From positions 84,781-148,780 of the forward strand of contig NZ_JAKLTD010000003.1 in assembly GCF_022014235.1 (NCBI RefSeq): DNA of 64,000 nucleotides. The letters are read 5' to 3'. The notes under the pieces were generated by a model. That model had not been told where the DNA came from. It was given only the letters and a program-made list of their open reading frames with translations, and ran no database searches. Each line of letters begins with the position of its first letter. The first letter of the stretch is position 1. Position numbers and translations under genes: made by a program. Shown here in pieces: positions 36,398 through 46,629 of this stretch. The stretch is from Methanothermobacter sp. K4. GTDB lineage: Archaea > Methanobacteriota > Methanobacteria > Methanobacteriales > Methanothermobacteraceae.

Positions 36398-37791
36398 CCA
36401 TTCACCTTCACCTTTTCTATGGCCCTGTTAAGGAGTCTGAGGAATTCATCCCCATTCTCAGCTGGTATGTATGCTCCGCAGGCAGTGGCATGACCGCCAC
36501 CGCTACCCCCAACCTTCTCAGCCACCCTCTGCATGATTGAACCGAAGTGTATGCCGTCAAATGCCAGTAGGCGCGAACATCTGAGCGAAATTTTAAGCCC
36601 ATCACCGGTTTCAGCAAGCCCTACCATGGGCCTCCTCCAGTCACCGTAGCCCAGTAGCATACCGGCAACGGTACCCACAACCTCGGTTTTCACTTCGGGG
36701 GCATGGAAGTACTGGAGATTATCCATATCCATTATGAGTTCCTCGTCCATTATCGTGTCAAGGGTAACCGCCAGGTAGGCCCTGTGTTCCGTGAGGACAC
36801 CCTCAAGTTCCTCCAGTTTTTCATGGCGATCACCCCCGATGATATCCATCGCAAGCTTCCACCTTGAGTTGCGGTTGCATGCGTTTACTGCGGTGGAGAA
36901 CTCTGAGAGGTCCCTGAATACTGTGTACCTCTCCTCTGATCTTAACTCGTAGACCTCACCGAGTATGAGCCTCGGGAGGTATTCATGGTACCTTCTGGGG
37001 ACCTCGTTGACCATCATACGGTATATCTCGTTGAAGAGTTTCCTCTTCTCATCATCGGTGAGGTCACAGAGCCTCCTCTGGGTTTCGCCGTTTTTCAGGG
37101 GTATGCCCAGGTTCTTAAGCCTTGCTATGCACTCGTTGGTATTGTTTGTTGTTGGGAGGGTGACATCCCCGAAGTATGAGAGGGCACTTACGATGGACCT
37201 GGTGTGTCTACCGTAGATTGTAAGGTCACTGCAGCACTCAACCGCACCCTCCCTTATGCTGTCCTCAAGGATCAGCCGGTTGGCCCCAACCATCTTACCG
37301 GTCCTGATGTTCTGCATGTCACCCACCGCGGCAAGGAGTCCCATCCAGCTGAGATCAGTGTATCCGAACTGCCTTGCAAGTAGATATGACAGGCCCCCAC
37401 CTGAGATGCTGGTTGAACCATCCATTCCATAGAAGATGGGATTTATTTCAAGGAGCTCACCCCGTGGAGGTTCAAAGTTTCTATTTCGCACGGGGGGGTG
37501 GTGGTCGAGTATGAGAACACGGGAGCTCCTTTTCATGTTTTCATGGACCATCTGTCCGGATCCAAGGTCACTGAAAACTGTTAGATCCGGGCCATGTTCA
37601 ACCTCAGGGACCTCATTGATGTTGATTATGCTGATCTCATGGTCCTTCCCGAGGCCCTCAAGGAGTTTGCTGAGGATGGTTGCCGCTGTTATACCATCAC
37701 AGTCTGTGTGGCTGTAGACTGTAACCGTCTCAGCCTCCTCAATCAGCTTACGGGCCCTTCTGAGCGCACCTTCAAGTTCGTCCATGTTCAT
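36394..37791 (-). CDS. DHH/DHHA1 phosphoesterase, archaeal RecJ-like (GAN-type) nuclease
   Basis: 465 residues. DHH motifs: HTDCDGI (about 28-34), DLGSGQ (about 74-79), DHHPP (about 96-100) and a DHHA1 C-terminus with GGSGGGHATACGAYIP (about 431-446). These bind two metal ions. Archaeal members include RecJ-like exonucleases that associate with the GINS replication complex, and also nanoRNases. Length and full motif set favour the exonuclease group. It is cotranscribed with srp19 and the HTH regulator. Confidence 0.85.
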   Translation of the reverse strand: MNMDELEGALRRARKLIEEAETVTVYSHTDCDGITAATILSKLLEGLGKDHEISIININEVPEVEHGPDLTVFSDLGSGQMVHENMKRSSRVLILDHHPPVRNRNFEPPRGELLEINPIFYGMDGSTSISGGGLSYLLARQFGYTDLSWMGLLAAVGDMQNIRTGKMVGANRLILEDSIREGAVECCSDLTIYGRHTRSIVSALSYFGDVTLPTTNNTNECIARLKNLGIPLKNGETQRRLCDLTDDEKRKLFNEIYRMMVNEVPRRYHEYLPRLILGEVYELRSEERYTVFRDLSEFSTAVNACNRNSRWKLAMDIIGGDRHEKLEELEGVLTEHRAYLAVTLDTIMDEELIMDMDNLQYFHAPEVKTEVVGTVAGMLLGYGDWRRPMVGLAETGDGLKISLRCSRLLAFDGIHFGSIMQRVAEKVGGSGGGHATACGAYIPAENGDEFLRLLNRAIEKVKVNG

Positions 37792-37803
37792 TATCCCATA
37801 CCC

Positions 37804-38073
37804 TCAGTTCTTCTTTGAGGACCTCAAAAGCCTTGCAAGTTTTATGAGGAGTTCCCTCTTGCTCCCCTCATATTCAACAATAACCCTCCCTGATGATTCC
37901 CACCATGAGGAAGGGTATGACTTATCAGATTCCATACGGGCTTCAAGCTGGAGTTTTTTTGCAGCCCTGAGTATTTCACTGGCAGTTGGGGATTCAACCG
38001 CGTATTCAAGGGGCACCCTTCGCCCCTGGCTCCGTGACTTTCGTGAATCGAGATAGGCTGGCCATATTATCAT
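37804..38073 (-). CDS. srp19: Signal recognition particle 19 kDa protein
   Basis: 89 residues. [20 protein letters not shown] (about 2-21) and the later WWESSGRVIVEY (about 57-68) match archaeal SRP19, which binds 7S RNA and helps SRP54 assemble. Small archaeal form of the protein. It overlaps the hemD stop by four bases (ATGA), so translation is coupled. It stands between porphyrin genes and the DHH nuclease with no functional link that I see. Confidence 0.93.
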   Translation of the reverse strand: MIIWPAYLDSRKSRSQGRRVPLEYAVESPTASEILRAAKKLQLEARMESDKSYPSSWWESSGRVIVEYEGSKRELLIKLARLLRSSKKN

Positions 38074-38870
38074 TGTTCACCCTCCATCATCCTCTCTGAA
38101 AGTTCGGCTAGCATGTCCCTGACAGTGTACCTCTCGGGGATGACTGCATCAAGGCCATACTCCTCAAGTTTCCTGAGGGTTATGGGGCCTATTGCAGCCA
38201 CGTGTATCCCCCTGAGGGCATGGATAAGATCCCCCTCCTTATCACCTGCAATTTTAAACAGGTTTTCCACTGTGAGGGGACTTGTGAATGTAACAGCATC
38301 CACCTTCCCTTTGAGTATACCATCTATCATTTCCTCTGCCGGTGATGTATCTGCTGGTATCCCCGATTGGTAGGCCTCTGCAACAAGGACCTCCGCGCCC
38401 ATCTTCTCAAGTCCCAGAGGGAGGACCCTCCTTGCAGAGAGTGTCCTTGGAAGGGCCACCCGCATCCCCTTGAGGTCGTATTTTCTGAGGGCCTCCAGGA
38501 GACCCTCCGCGGTGTAATCTTCAGGCACCAGATCCACCCTGAGACCCCTTTCGGATGCTGCACGGGCGGTCTTGGGTCCTATGACCGCGACAATACAGTC
38601 ACCCCTGATTTTCTCATGAAAGTCCCTGCATGTGCCAAACAGGGATTCAACAGACGCCGGAGAGGTGAATATAACCAGGTCCCATTCAGGGGCCCTCCTG
38701 CACACCTCTCTGAGGGAATCTGTTTTCAGGATCCGCAGCTCGAGGGTTGGGGCGACAAGGGCCCTTCCACCGGCACCCTCGATCAGTTTAACAGCAGCAG
38801 ACACCCGCTCGGCGGGCCTTGTGAGGGCGATGGTCTTACCCCTGAGACCCTCTAATTTCCCGGTAGACAT
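38070..38870 (-). CDS. hemD: Uroporphyrinogen-III synthase
   Basis: 266 residues from ATG 38870, which has GGTGAGG six bases upstream; the GTG at 38882 is less likely. Two similar lobes, with [13 protein letters not shown] (about 10-22), [11 protein letters not shown] (about 61-71), [16 protein letters not shown] (about 188-203) and [16 protein letters not shown] (about 223-238), match HemD. It cyclises hydroxymethylbilane. Cobamide, F430 and haem-like pathways start here. It overlaps cobA upstream. Confidence 0.92.
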   Translation of the reverse strand: MSTGKLEGLRGKTIALTRPAERVSAAVKLIEGAGGRALVAPTLELRILKTDSLREVCRRAPEWDLVIFTSPASVESLFGTCRDFHEKIRGDCIVAVIGPKTARAASERGLRVDLVPEDYTAEGLLEALRKYDLKGMRVALPRTLSARRVLPLGLEKMGAEVLVAEAYQSGIPADTSPAEEMIDGILKGKVDAVTFTSPLTVENLFKIAGDKEGDLIHALRGIHVAAIGPITLRKLEEYGLDAVIPERYTVRDMLAELSERMMEGEQ

Positions 38871-39552
38871 TAACAACCTCACCCACCACTATGATTCCAG
38901 GCGGCCTCAGATCCTTTTCTGCTATGTCCTCAAGGGTGCCGAGGATAACCCTCTCATCCTCTGTTGTACCATTCTCAATCACACATACAGGGGTTTCAGG
39001 GGGACGGTGCTTCATTATCTCCTGCATGTTCTCCCGCACGTTACCGACACCCATGAGTATTATGAGGGTGTCGGCCCTGTAATCCCAGTGTACCTGTTTT
39101 TCAGGTTTTGTGGGGTCCTCGTGTCCTGTGACAACAGTGAATGATGTTGCAACGCCCCTGTGGGTCACAGGGAGCCCTGCAGATGTGGGGACGCCCACAG
39201 CGGAGGTCACACCTGGAATGACCCTGGCCTCGACTCCGGCCTCCCTGAGCGCAAGGAGTTCCTCGCCACCCCTTCCGAACACGAATGGGTCGCCGCCCTT
39301 GAGCCTCACCACTGTGTCATGCTTCTTTCCTTCCTCAACCAGGATCCTGTTTATCTCATCCTGTGTTTTGTGGTGTTCACCGGCCTTTTTACCCACGTAT
39401 ATCAGTTTTGCGTCTTCAGGGGCGTATCTGAGTATCTCCTCCCCTGCCAGCCTGTCATACACAACGACGTCAGCCCTCTCGAGAACCCTTATGGCCTTAA
39501 GTGTTATGAGTTCAGGGTCCCCTGGACCCGCCCCAACAAGATAAACCACCAT
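38836..39552 (-). CDS. cobA: Uroporphyrinogen-III C-methyltransferase
   Basis: 238 residues from ATG 39552, with GGTGAT upstream; a longer reading into purQ is rejected. [15 protein letters not shown] (about 3-17), the SAM-binding [12 protein letters not shown] (about 87-98) and [22 protein letters not shown] (about 108-129) are the conserved motifs. It makes precorrin-2, the shared precursor of cobamides and coenzyme F430. Its end overlaps hemD by 35 bases. Confidence 0.95.
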   Translation of the reverse strand: MVVYLVGAGPGDPELITLKAIRVLERADVVVYDRLAGEEILRYAPEDAKLIYVGKKAGEHHKTQDEINRILVEEGKKHDTVVRLKGGDPFVFGRGGEELLALREAGVEARVIPGVTSAVGVPTSAGLPVTHRGVATSFTVVTGHEDPTKPEKQVHWDYRADTLIILMGVGNVRENMQEIMKHRPPETPVCVIENGTTEDERVILGTLEDIAEKDLRPPGIIVVGEVVNVYREIRGSQG

Positions 39553-39575
39553 GATAATCACCTTTTTGCTCTGAA

Positions 39576-40226
39576 TCAGATCTTCATTATGCCCCTGAAG
39601 AATTTGAAGCCGTCCTCTGATCCGAGTATCGTCTCTGAGGCCCTTTCGGGGTGGGGCATCACAGCACATACCAGTCCTGATTCATCGCAGACCCCTGTTA
39701 TCCCATCAAGGGAGCCGTTGGGGTTTTCACCATGGAACTGCAGCACGACCTGGTCGTTATCCCAGACCTCGCTGACGTTTTCATGGTAGTATCTCCCCTC
39801 TGCATGGGCAACAGGCATCCTTATAACCTCATCCCTTCTGAAAAGTCCTGTGAAGGGGGTTCTTGTGGTCTTAACCTGGAGGCTGGTCCACTGGCAGTTG
39901 AATTTGGGGTGCTCGTTCACGGTGAAGACCCCCGGGACAAGGCCGACCTCCGCCAGGATCTGCGCACCGTTACATATTCCGAGAACAGGTTTCTCCTCCT
40001 TCACCAGCTCCTTAACAGCATCCATAACGGGTGTTATGGCTGCGATTGCACCTGCACGCAGGTAGTCCCCGTATGAGAAGCCCCCAGGGATTATAACCGC
40101 GTCCAGGTGTCCCAGGTCCCGCTGATTCCACCATACATACTCGGGCTCTGCCCCTGCGAGTTCAAGGACATGGTAAACGTCACGGTCACAGTTGGATCCA
40201 GGAAACCTTATAACTCCCACCCTCAT
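39576..40226 (-). CDS. purQ: Phosphoribosylformylglycinamidine synthase subunit PurQ
   Basis: 216 residues, class I glutamine amidotransferase. [11 protein letters not shown] (about 6-16), [19 protein letters not shown] (about 45-63), the nucleophile Cys in LGICNGAQ (about 82-89) and the HPE-type MPHPERA near the end are present. It provides ammonia to PurL with PurS, its upstream neighbour by three bases. Confidence 0.96.
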   Translation of the reverse strand: MRVGVIRFPGSNCDRDVYHVLELAGAEPEYVWWNQRDLGHLDAVIIPGGFSYGDYLRAGAIAAITPVMDAVKELVKEEKPVLGICNGAQILAEVGLVPGVFTVNEHPKFNCQWTSLQVKTTRTPFTGLFRRDEVIRMPVAHAEGRYYHENVSEVWDNDQVVLQFHGENPNGSLDGITGVCDESGLVCAVMPHPERASETILGSEDGFKFFRGIMKI

Positions 40227-40229
40227 GTT

Positions 40230-40484
40230 TCAGCCTTCCATTTCCGTTATACTGAACTCGTAGTCGTGGATAACCGGGTTGCAGAGGAGGCGCTGGCACA
40301 TATCCTCCACCTCCCTCCTGACATCCTCGGGACTCTCCTCATCCATGGTGAATGTTATGATGTCACTTGTATCGGTATTCTCCACCTCATATCCAAGGAG
40401 TGCCAGGGCCCTCTCAATCGTGGACGCCTCAGGGTTGAGCATGCCCTTCTTGAGCCTTATTCTGACCTCAACCATAAATTTCAT
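40230..40484 (-). CDS. purS: Phosphoribosylformylglycinamidine synthase subunit PurS
   Basis: 84 residues, small dimeric linker between PurQ and Pur[31 protein letters not shown] (about 5-34) is the family signature. A Methanothermobacter PurS structure is known. ATG 40484 with GGTGATGGG upstream, nine bases after purC. PurL is not in this window. Confidence 0.95.
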   Translation of the reverse strand: MKFMVEVRIRLKKGMLNPEASTIERALALLGYEVENTDTSDIITFTMDEESPEDVRREVEDMCQRLLCNPVIHDYEFSITEMEG

Positions 40485-40493
40485 CCCATCACC

Positions 40494-41240
40494 TCAGATT
40501 TTAACGTTCCATCTTTCAATGTCTTCCCTGTCAAGTATCATCTCAGCAACCCTTCTGTAGGCGCTCACAACGCCCTCCTCTCCCCGGCGGAATATGTCCT
40601 TGTCCAGTGGTTTCCCGGTCTCCATGTCCCAGAGGCGGCAGGTGTCAGGGCTCACCTCATCCCCCAGACGTATCCTCCCAGAGGAATCCCTTCCGAATTC
40701 CAGTTTGAAGTCAGGCAGAATTATGCCCTTTTCTCTGAAGAACTCCACAAGGACATCGTTTATCTCCAGTGTCATCCTCCTTATCTCTGAGATCTCGTCC
40801 CTGGTTGCTATCCCAAGGGCGAGGATTATGTCCTCATTGAGCATGGGGTCACCGTGTTCGTCGCTCTTGTAGTCCATCTGTATGATCGGGGGCCTGAATT
40901 CCTGCCCCTCAGTGAAGGGGAACCTTCTAACAATACTTCCCGCTGCAATGTTCCTCAGTATAACCTCTATGGGTATCATCTCAAGTTTCCTTGCAAGCAT
41001 GCAGCCGGGTTCCGGGAGTTCCAGGTACTGGGTTGGTACACCGGCCCCCTCAAGGACCTCAAATATTTTGGCTGAAATAACAGAGTTATAGTAGCCCTTC
41101 ATTTCAAGGGTGTCCTTCTTTTCACCGTCACCTGCGGTTATATCGTCCCTGAACCTCACGGCAACGATTTCAGGGTCATCTGTCATGAGAACATCCTTTG
41201 CCTTACCACTGTAGAGTGGGCCATCTATTTTCACGTTCAT
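40494..41240 (-). CDS. purC: Phosphoribosylaminoimidazole-succinocarboxamide synthase
   Basis: 248 residues. [15 protein letters not shown] (about 8-22), the ATP-binding AGSIVRRF region (about 95-102) and [22 protein letters not shown] (about 163-184) and [12 protein letters not shown] (about 192-203) match SAICAR synthetase. It leads the minus-strand operon purC-purS-purQ-cobA-hemD-srp19-DHH-HTH. A TATA-like CACATATATAAG on the minus strand lies about 45 bases upstream of the ATG. Confidence 0.97.
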   Translation of the reverse strand: MNVKIDGPLYSGKAKDVLMTDDPEIVAVRFRDDITAGDGEKKDTLEMKGYYNSVISAKIFEVLEGAGVPTQYLELPEPGCMLARKLEMIPIEVILRNIAAGSIVRRFPFTEGQEFRPPIIQMDYKSDEHGDPMLNEDIILALGIATRDEISEIRRMTLEINDVLVEFFREKGIILPDFKLEFGRDSSGRIRLGDEVSPDTCRLWDMETGKPLDKDIFRRGEEGVVSAYRRVAEMILDREDIERWNVKI

Positions 41241-41283
41241 ACTATCACTTTTAAAGCCTTGAGATTAGATCTCTCCTCTAAGA

Positions 41284-41335
41284 CTTATATATGTGTAAAT
41301 CTTATTAGAGTTATATTACGATTCAGTTTATATAA
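41284..41335. promoter_or_regulatory. Divergent purC and glmS promoters
   Basis: CTTATATATGTG (41284-41295) reads on the minus strand as a TATA box placing the purC start near 41263, about 23 bases before its ATG. TTTATATAA (41327-41335) on the plus strand places the glmS start near 41357, about 15 bases before its ATG. The 131-base region has no other clear element. Confidence 0.5.
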
Positions 41336-41371
41336 CCTTGTGAACCTTATCATGCTTCTAAGGGTGATTAA

Positions 41372-43144
41372 ATGTGTGGCATTGTGGCTTGTATACTCAA
41401 AGATAACAGGGCGGCGCCGGTACTCCTTGAATGCGTCAGGAGACTTGAGTACAGGGGCTATGACTCTGTAGGTATTGCAACGGCAGACCCCCAGATAAAA
41501 ATCAAGAAGGACAGGGGTAAAATCGACGAGGTGGACTCAGAGCTGGATCTCGCTGATCTACCAGGCAGCATGGGGGTAGCCCATGTCAGGTGGGCCACAC
41601 ATGGCCTTCCAACCGCCGAAAACGCCCACCCACACACAGACTGCACTGGAGAGATAGCAGTCGTTCACAACGGGATAATAGAGAACTACCTGGAGGTTAA
41701 GAAGGAGCTTGAATCAGAGGGACATGTCTTCAGGTCCGAGACAGACACAGAGGTGATACCGCACCTCATAGAGAAGTACATGGATGAGGGTATGGACCTT
41801 GAAGCCGCAACAGCCACAGCACTCAGTAAACTTAGGGGAGCATATGCCATTGCAGCCATATCCTCGAGGGAACCCGGCAGGGTGGTGGGTGCAAGGAAGG
41901 AAAGCCCCCTCATAGTGGGTGTTGGTGATGGCGAGTTCTTCCTGGCCTCTGATGTCCCGGCCATCCTGAACCACACCAAGAACATCATATACCTGGATGA
42001 CGGTGAGATGGTCATAATTGATGGTGATGTGAGGATAAGGGACCTTGATGGTAACACTGTGAGAAAGGAGGTCCATGTCATTGACTGGACAGCTGACATG
42101 GCTGAAAAGGCAGGATACGATCACTTCATGATCAAGGAGATACATGAGGAGCCAGGAGCCGTCAGGGATACCCTCACAGAGATGGAGGATGTTATGCGTG
42201 TGGTGGAGGAGATAGGTGAGGTTGAAAGGGTATGCTTTGTTGCCTGCGGGACCTCCTACCATGCATCACTGGTCGGCAAGTACCTCTTTGAGAGCATCCT
42301 GGGCATACCCACCGATGTCATCCTTGCAAGTGAGTTCAGGTACTCTGCACGTGCCCTCACAGACAGGACCCTTGCAGTATTCATAAGCCAGTCCGGGGAA
42401 ACAGCCGACACCCTTAATGCATTGAGATCCGCAAATTCGAGGGCCAAGACCCTGGCGATAGTCAATGTCCTTGGAAGCTCGGCAACAAGGGAGGCCCAGC
42501 ATGTCCTCTACACGAGGGCGGGTCCCGAGATAGGTGTTGCAGCCACAAAGACATATGTGAGTCAGCTAACCATCATATACATGCTGGTGGCTGCAATGGG
42601 GGCCCCTGAACTCATTGAGAAACTTGAGATGGTTCCCGCTGTCATGGAGGAGGCCCTTGGAGATGAAAATAAGATAAGGGCACTTGCATCACGCTACAGC
42701 AGGGTGAGCGATTTCTTTTTCATAGGGCGTGGATTCTCCTATCCAACAGCCCTTGAGGGCGCCCTTAAACTCAAGGAGATAACCTACATTCATGGGGAAG
42801 GTTATGCTGCAGGGGAACTCAAACATGGCCCCCTGGCACTCATCGATGATGGGGTGCCTGTTGTTGCCATCTCACCCCCCGGGCCATGCCATGACAAGAC
42901 CCTGAGCAATGTTGAGGAGGTCAAAGCACGCGGTGCGAGGGTTATAGGTGTTGGGAGCACCCTTGATGAGGCCCTCATGAAGGAGGCCGATGACTTCATA
43001 GGTCTGAGCCCTGATGTTGATGAGGTACTCTCACCCCTTGTGTACATCGTTCCCCTCCAGCTACTCTCGTACTATGTGAGTGTTGAACGGGGACTTGACC
43101 CTGATAAGCCAAAGAACCTTGCAAAGTGTGTAACCGTTGAATGA
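41372..43144 (+). CDS. glmS: Glutamine-fructose-6-phosphate aminotransferase
   Basis: 590 residues. Cys2 of MCGIVACIL is the N-terminal nucleophile of the glutaminase domain (1-215, with HVRWATHG and HNGIIENY), followed by two SIS sugar-isomerase domains (about 280-420 and 440-580; SQSGETADT near 335) and the C-terminal [10 protein letters not shown]. It makes glucosamine-6-phosphate for UDP-sugars of pseudomurein and glycans. ATGA overlap with the next gene. Confidence 0.97.
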   Translation: MCGIVACILKDNRAAPVLLECVRRLEYRGYDSVGIATADPQIKIKKDRGKIDEVDSELDLADLPGSMGVAHVRWATHGLPTAENAHPHTDCTGEIAVVHNGIIENYLEVKKELESEGHVFRSETDTEVIPHLIEKYMDEGMDLEAATATALSKLRGAYAIAAISSREPGRVVGARKESPLIVGVGDGEFFLASDVPAILNHTKNIIYLDDGEMVIIDGDVRIRDLDGNTVRKEVHVIDWTADMAEKAGYDHFMIKEIHEEPGAVRDTLTEMEDVMRVVEEIGEVERVCFVACGTSYHASLVGKYLFESILGIPTDVILASEFRYSARALTDRTLAVFISQSGETADTLNALRSANSRAKTLAIVNVLGSSATREAQHVLYTRAGPEIGVAATKTYVSQLTIIYMLVAAMGAPELIEKLEMVPAVMEEALGDENKIRALASRYSRVSDFFFIGRGFSYPTALEGALKLKEITYIHGEGYAAGELKHGPLALIDDGVPVVAISPPGPCHDKTLSNVEEVKARGARVIGVGSTLDEALMKEADDFIGLSPDVDEVLSPLVYIVPLQLLSYYVSVERGLDPDKPKNLAKCVTVE

Positions 43145-44040
43145 TGGAGATGACAGGAACCATAAAGAAGTACTATGGGGCCCTGACGCTTTTATGCGTC
43201 CTCATGGGTCTATTGTTCCCCCAGTTTTCAGTTTTCTCAGGCTACACGCCCCTGCTTCTTGCGTTGCTGGTTTTCTCCCTTGTCATTGAACACAGCCTGG
43301 AGGACTTCGGGAGGATCATACAGCACCCCCAGTTCCTTGGCCTGGTCTCTGTGTCCAATTTTCTGTTATACCCACTTCTGGGGTTCCTTTTTATTAAAAT
43401 ATTCAACTTCAGCGGTGATATGGTTGCTGGAGTCATACTACTCTCATTTGCACCATCCCCGGTTGTCGCGGCCCTCTGGACCGAACTCTCCGGTGGGGAC
43501 GGCACCCCTGCCCTCTCAGCTGCCCTTACATCCATGCTACTATCTGTTGCAGTTTACCCCGCTGTCCTCTACCTAATGGGTGTGGCCTCACCTTCAGTGG
43601 CGTTCAGGGTCTTTGAACTCCTTGTATTCACAGTGTTCCTGCCCGCGGTGGTTGCCCTAATTCTGAGGCTTGAGGAGGAGAGGCTCATACCTGCAAGGAA
43701 GACCCTCAACTTACTGTCGGCGATACTCGGGCTTGTTATAATTGTTGTTGCGGTTGCCCATATGTCAGGTTCTGCGAGAACTGGGGGGGTCATGGAGATC
43801 GTCCTTACGGTGTCTGTGATGCTACTTGCAGGTTTCACCTATGGCTTCATTCTCGGAAGGCTTAGAGGGGATGATGGGGCCGCATATGTTTACACGGCGG
43901 GCATGCGTGATGGTGTGATCCCTGTTGGTGTGGCCCTCACCTACTTTTCACCTGCAGTTGCACTCCCTGCCACGATTTTACTTGTGGTGATGCCGGTATT
44001 CACTGGAATTGTTTACTATCTGGTTAGAGGTGGAGAATAG
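43141..44040 (+). CDS. BASS/SBF-type membrane carrier
   Basis: 299 residues, about nine or ten membrane helices. The layout, with paired [18 protein letters not shown] (about 101-118) and [28 protein letters not shown] (about 255-282) in discontinuous helices, matches the bile-acid:sodium symporter/ACR3 superfamily. Sodium-coupled uptake of an organic anion is likely; arsenite export (ACR3) is less so because the typical cysteine motif is not seen. Its ATG overlaps the glmS stop. Confidence 0.75.
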   Translation: MMEMTGTIKKYYGALTLLCVLMGLLFPQFSVFSGYTPLLLALLVFSLVIEHSLEDFGRIIQHPQFLGLVSVSNFLLYPLLGFLFIKIFNFSGDMVAGVILLSFAPSPVVAALWTELSGGDGTPALSAALTSMLLSVAVYPAVLYLMGVASPSVAFRVFELLVFTVFLPAVVALILRLEEERLIPARKTLNLLSAILGLVIIVVAVAHMSGSARTGGVMEIVLTVSVMLLAGFTYGFILGRLRGDDGAAYVYTAGMRDGVIPVGVALTYFSPAVALPATILLVVMPVFTGIVYYLVRGGE

Positions 44041-44066
44041 GATGGTAAACACCCTTTAAGTAACAG

Positions 44067-45062
44067 TTATTCTTCAATTTTGGGGACCCTGACATTCCAC
44101 CTCATTATAAGATACTCTTCAAGGTCGCTATCTGGAACCATCTTCACTTTTTTTCTTTTACGTATAATCTGGCCGAGGTTTCTGTAGGCATCATATTTTG
44201 CTCTGAGGATGACGAACTTTCTTCTCTTCAGATTCAGAAAAACCTGCAGGATCTCTGTGAAAAGGAAAAGTGGAAAATACTTCAACAGAAGTTTGAGGGG
44301 CATATTTTTGATGAAGGTCCATGTGTAGTTTCTCCAGTTATGATAGACTGTGAAATCACTTATGAATGGGTTGGTACCACCCTTGTAGTGGTATACCATG
44401 GCATCTGGGGTGTAACAGGAGTCCCACCCTGCATTCCTGAGTCTGAGTGCAAGATCAAAGTCCTCATAATAGGCAAAAAAATCCTCATCAAAATACTCGC
44501 CATCAACTTCGATGTCCTCAAGGGCATCTCTCCTGTATAAACAGGCGCCGGCACAGCATCCAAGGATCCTGCCACGTTCATCAAAATTTTTCACCGGTTC
44601 ATAGGCGCCCCTGTTGAACCCAAGACCATTCTTCGAGTACTCAAGACCCGCTGAATCCATCAGATCCTCCTTCTGACCCCATATCATTTTTGCCTGAACG
44701 CTACCGACCTTTTTATTTTTTTCTGCCTCTTTGATTAGATTCTCTATGAAATCCTCGAGAACCACGGTGTCATTGTTGAGACAGATTATATATCTGCACT
44801 CAGGGTCAGCCATCGCAACCCTTATCCCCTGATTATTTGAGGTTGCAAAGCCAAGGTTTTCATCGTTTTCAATTAAGAGGATCTTCTGATTGATTAGATC
44901 CCCAAAATTCTTTTTTATAAGATCAACGGACCCATCAGATGATCCATTGTCAATGAAGACTATTCTGAAGTTATTATAAGTCTGTTTGAGGATTGATTTA
45001 AAATATCCATGGAGAAATCTGCGCCCATTTAAATTTGGGGTTATTATATACGTTTCTGTCAT
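44067..45062 (-). CDS. Glycosyltransferase family 2 (rhamnosyltransferase-like)
   Basis: 331 residues. GT-A core: IITPNLNGRRFL (about 6-17), VFIDNGSSDGSV (about 34-45), CLNNDTVVLEDF with the DxD-like NND (about 93-104), and a C-terminal EDFDLALRLRNAGW (about 199-212), the ED catalytic base. A basic helical tail (about 270-315) may touch the membrane. It probably decorates a surface polysaccharide. It belongs to a small AT-rich pocket with the GT4 gene next to it. Confidence 0.85.
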   Translation of the reverse strand: MTETYIITPNLNGRRFLHGYFKSILKQTYNNFRIVFIDNGSSDGSVDLIKKNFGDLINQKILLIENDENLGFATSNNQGIRVAMADPECRYIICLNNDTVVLEDFIENLIKEAEKNKKVGSVQAKMIWGQKEDLMDSAGLEYSKNGLGFNRGAYEPVKNFDERGRILGCCAGACLYRRDALEDIEVDGEYFDEDFFAYYEDFDLALRLRNAGWDSCYTPDAMVYHYKGGTNPFISDFTVYHNWRNYTWTFIKNMPLKLLLKYFPLFLFTEILQVFLNLKRRKFVILRAKYDAYRNLGQIIRKRKKVKMVPDSDLEEYLIMRWNVRVPKIEE

Positions 45063-45259
45063 AGGATCACTTTTATCGAATAATTGTATTTTAATGAATT
45101 AGGAATTCCAGGTCAATTCAAGATCTAGTATCGAAATGTTTATTTGGTTCTAGTTTTATTGATTCAAAATTACAAATATGATTCGTTGACTTATGTATAC
45201 TATCCCATATTAACAAGGTATTATAAAACCGATTCTTAAAACTTATTTGAGGGGACCAA

Positions 45260-46399
45260 ATGAGAATTGCGATGATAATAGAGGCCTGGAAGCCTATATG
45301 TGGAGGGGGACAAGTAGTTGCCTATGAAGTCTGTAAAGGACTATCTGAGAATTACAATTGTGAGATAGACCTTTTTGTAATGAACCTCGAGGGCTACACA
45401 GGTCCAGAGGTTGAAAAAAGGAATGAAAATTTCAGGATAATCCATATTGGTAAAAAAAAGAAATGGAAATTTAAAGATAGATTAATTTGGCTGATTGAAG
45501 TTTTTTTTACCTTATTAAAAGAAAATAAAAAGTGTAACTATGAGATGATATATGCTCATTCAAATTTACCAGGTATTATTGCCAAATTGGCCTCATTTAT
45601 ACTCAAAGTGCCTTCAGTCTACCATGTGCATGGCAGTGGTGTTAGGGTGATCAGTGAAATGTACAATGAAACTCTTGCAGGAAAGATTATTTATGTTCTT
45701 GAAGACATCCTCCAGACAAAAATAAAATATGATCTTGAAATAACTGTTGATAGGGATTTTTTAAACTTTGAAAATGTTAATGAGCCCGTATACATCCCTA
45801 ATGGGGTGGATCACTTAAATTTTAAAGCTAAACCTAAAAAAGAGAAAGAAACTTTCAATATACTCTTTGTCGGCAGATTACATCCTCAAAAGGGACTTAA
45901 AATCCTCATAGATGCTTCCAGAGATCTTAAAAATCTTCTTGAAAAGAAAAATGTAAGGATAATTATTGTTGGTGATGGGCCTCAACGCAGTGAACTTTGT
46001 TCTATTGTTTATGAATATGGACTTGATGGGATTTTTGAGTTCAAGGGTGAAAAACGTGGGAATGATCTTATAGAAGAATATGTTAGTGCTGATCTTTTTA
46101 TTTTACCGTCACTCTATGAGGGATTTCCGCTTACAGTTTTAGAGGCGTGGGCTGCAAAACTACCAGTTCTTGTTTCAGATGTTGGGGATTTACCATATGT
46201 AATAAAGGACGGAGAAAATGGATTCTTATTTAAAGGTGGGAGTTCATCTGATTTAAAAAAAAAGCTCAGCAGAATACTGGAAATGGATACTTCATCACTG
46301 GCACAAATCGCGGAGAGATCATATAGCAAACTTATAGAGGAATATACATGGGATAAAATAGTACCAAAAATCTATGAAGAATTAAAAAAGGTCAGATGA
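45260..46399 (+). CDS. Glycosyltransferase family 4, AT-rich
   Basis: 379 residues, GT-B fold. GGGQVVAYEVCKGL near residue 16-29, FVGRLHPQKGLKILIDA (about 205-221), VGDGPQRSEL (about 241-250) and SLYEGFPLTVLEAWAAKLPVLVS (about 288-310, EX7E) mark the family. Base composition and codons (AAA, ATT, TTT) are clearly more AT-rich than in surrounding genes, suggesting recent transfer. Promoter TATTATAAA lies near 45221-45230; RBS GAGGGGA. It may work with the divergent GT2 gene on one glycan. Confidence 0.85.
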   Translation: MRIAMIIEAWKPICGGGQVVAYEVCKGLSENYNCEIDLFVMNLEGYTGPEVEKRNENFRIIHIGKKKKWKFKDRLIWLIEVFFTLLKENKKCNYEMIYAHSNLPGIIAKLASFILKVPSVYHVHGSGVRVISEMYNETLAGKIIYVLEDILQTKIKYDLEITVDRDFLNFENVNEPVYIPNGVDHLNFKAKPKKEKETFNILFVGRLHPQKGLKILIDASRDLKNLLEKKNVRIIIVGDGPQRSELCSIVYEYGLDGIFEFKGEKRGNDLIEEYVSADLFILPSLYEGFPLTVLEAWAAKLPVLVSDVGDLPYVIKDGENGFLFKGGSSSDLKKKLSRILEMDTSSLAQIAERSYSKLIEEYTWDKIVPKIYEELKKVR

Positions 46400-46629
46400 T
46401 CTGGTTTAGAGGCTTTGGATTTAAAGATGATCCTTGAATCATTTCTATCTTGGAAATTAATTGCAATTCGATCTGTGAAAGCGGAGATAACTTTCTTATT
46501 ATTACTCCATGGTATCCATCTTACTTTTAATTTTTATGATCTTAAAGCTACGATGTCACATAAATGTGAATATTGATTTAATACCAGATACATACATATA
46601 TTACTGTACATGTAATTGAGGGGGATCCC
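46400..46629. other. AT-rich intergenic region before the histidine kinase
   Basis: About 230 bases without a supported gene. It continues the AT-rich composition of the glycosyltransferase pocket. A TATA-like CATATATTA near 46595-46603 probably starts the kinase mRNA; next to it is the imperfect inverted repeat TTAC-TGTACAT-GTAA (46602-46616). Composition returns to normal at the kinase gene. Confidence 0.45.

Noticed and set aside
44067..46629. Glycosyltransferase pocket as a mobile or defence island
   Set aside because: Composition is unusual, but no integrase, transposase, attachment repeat, tRNA target or known defence domain is present.
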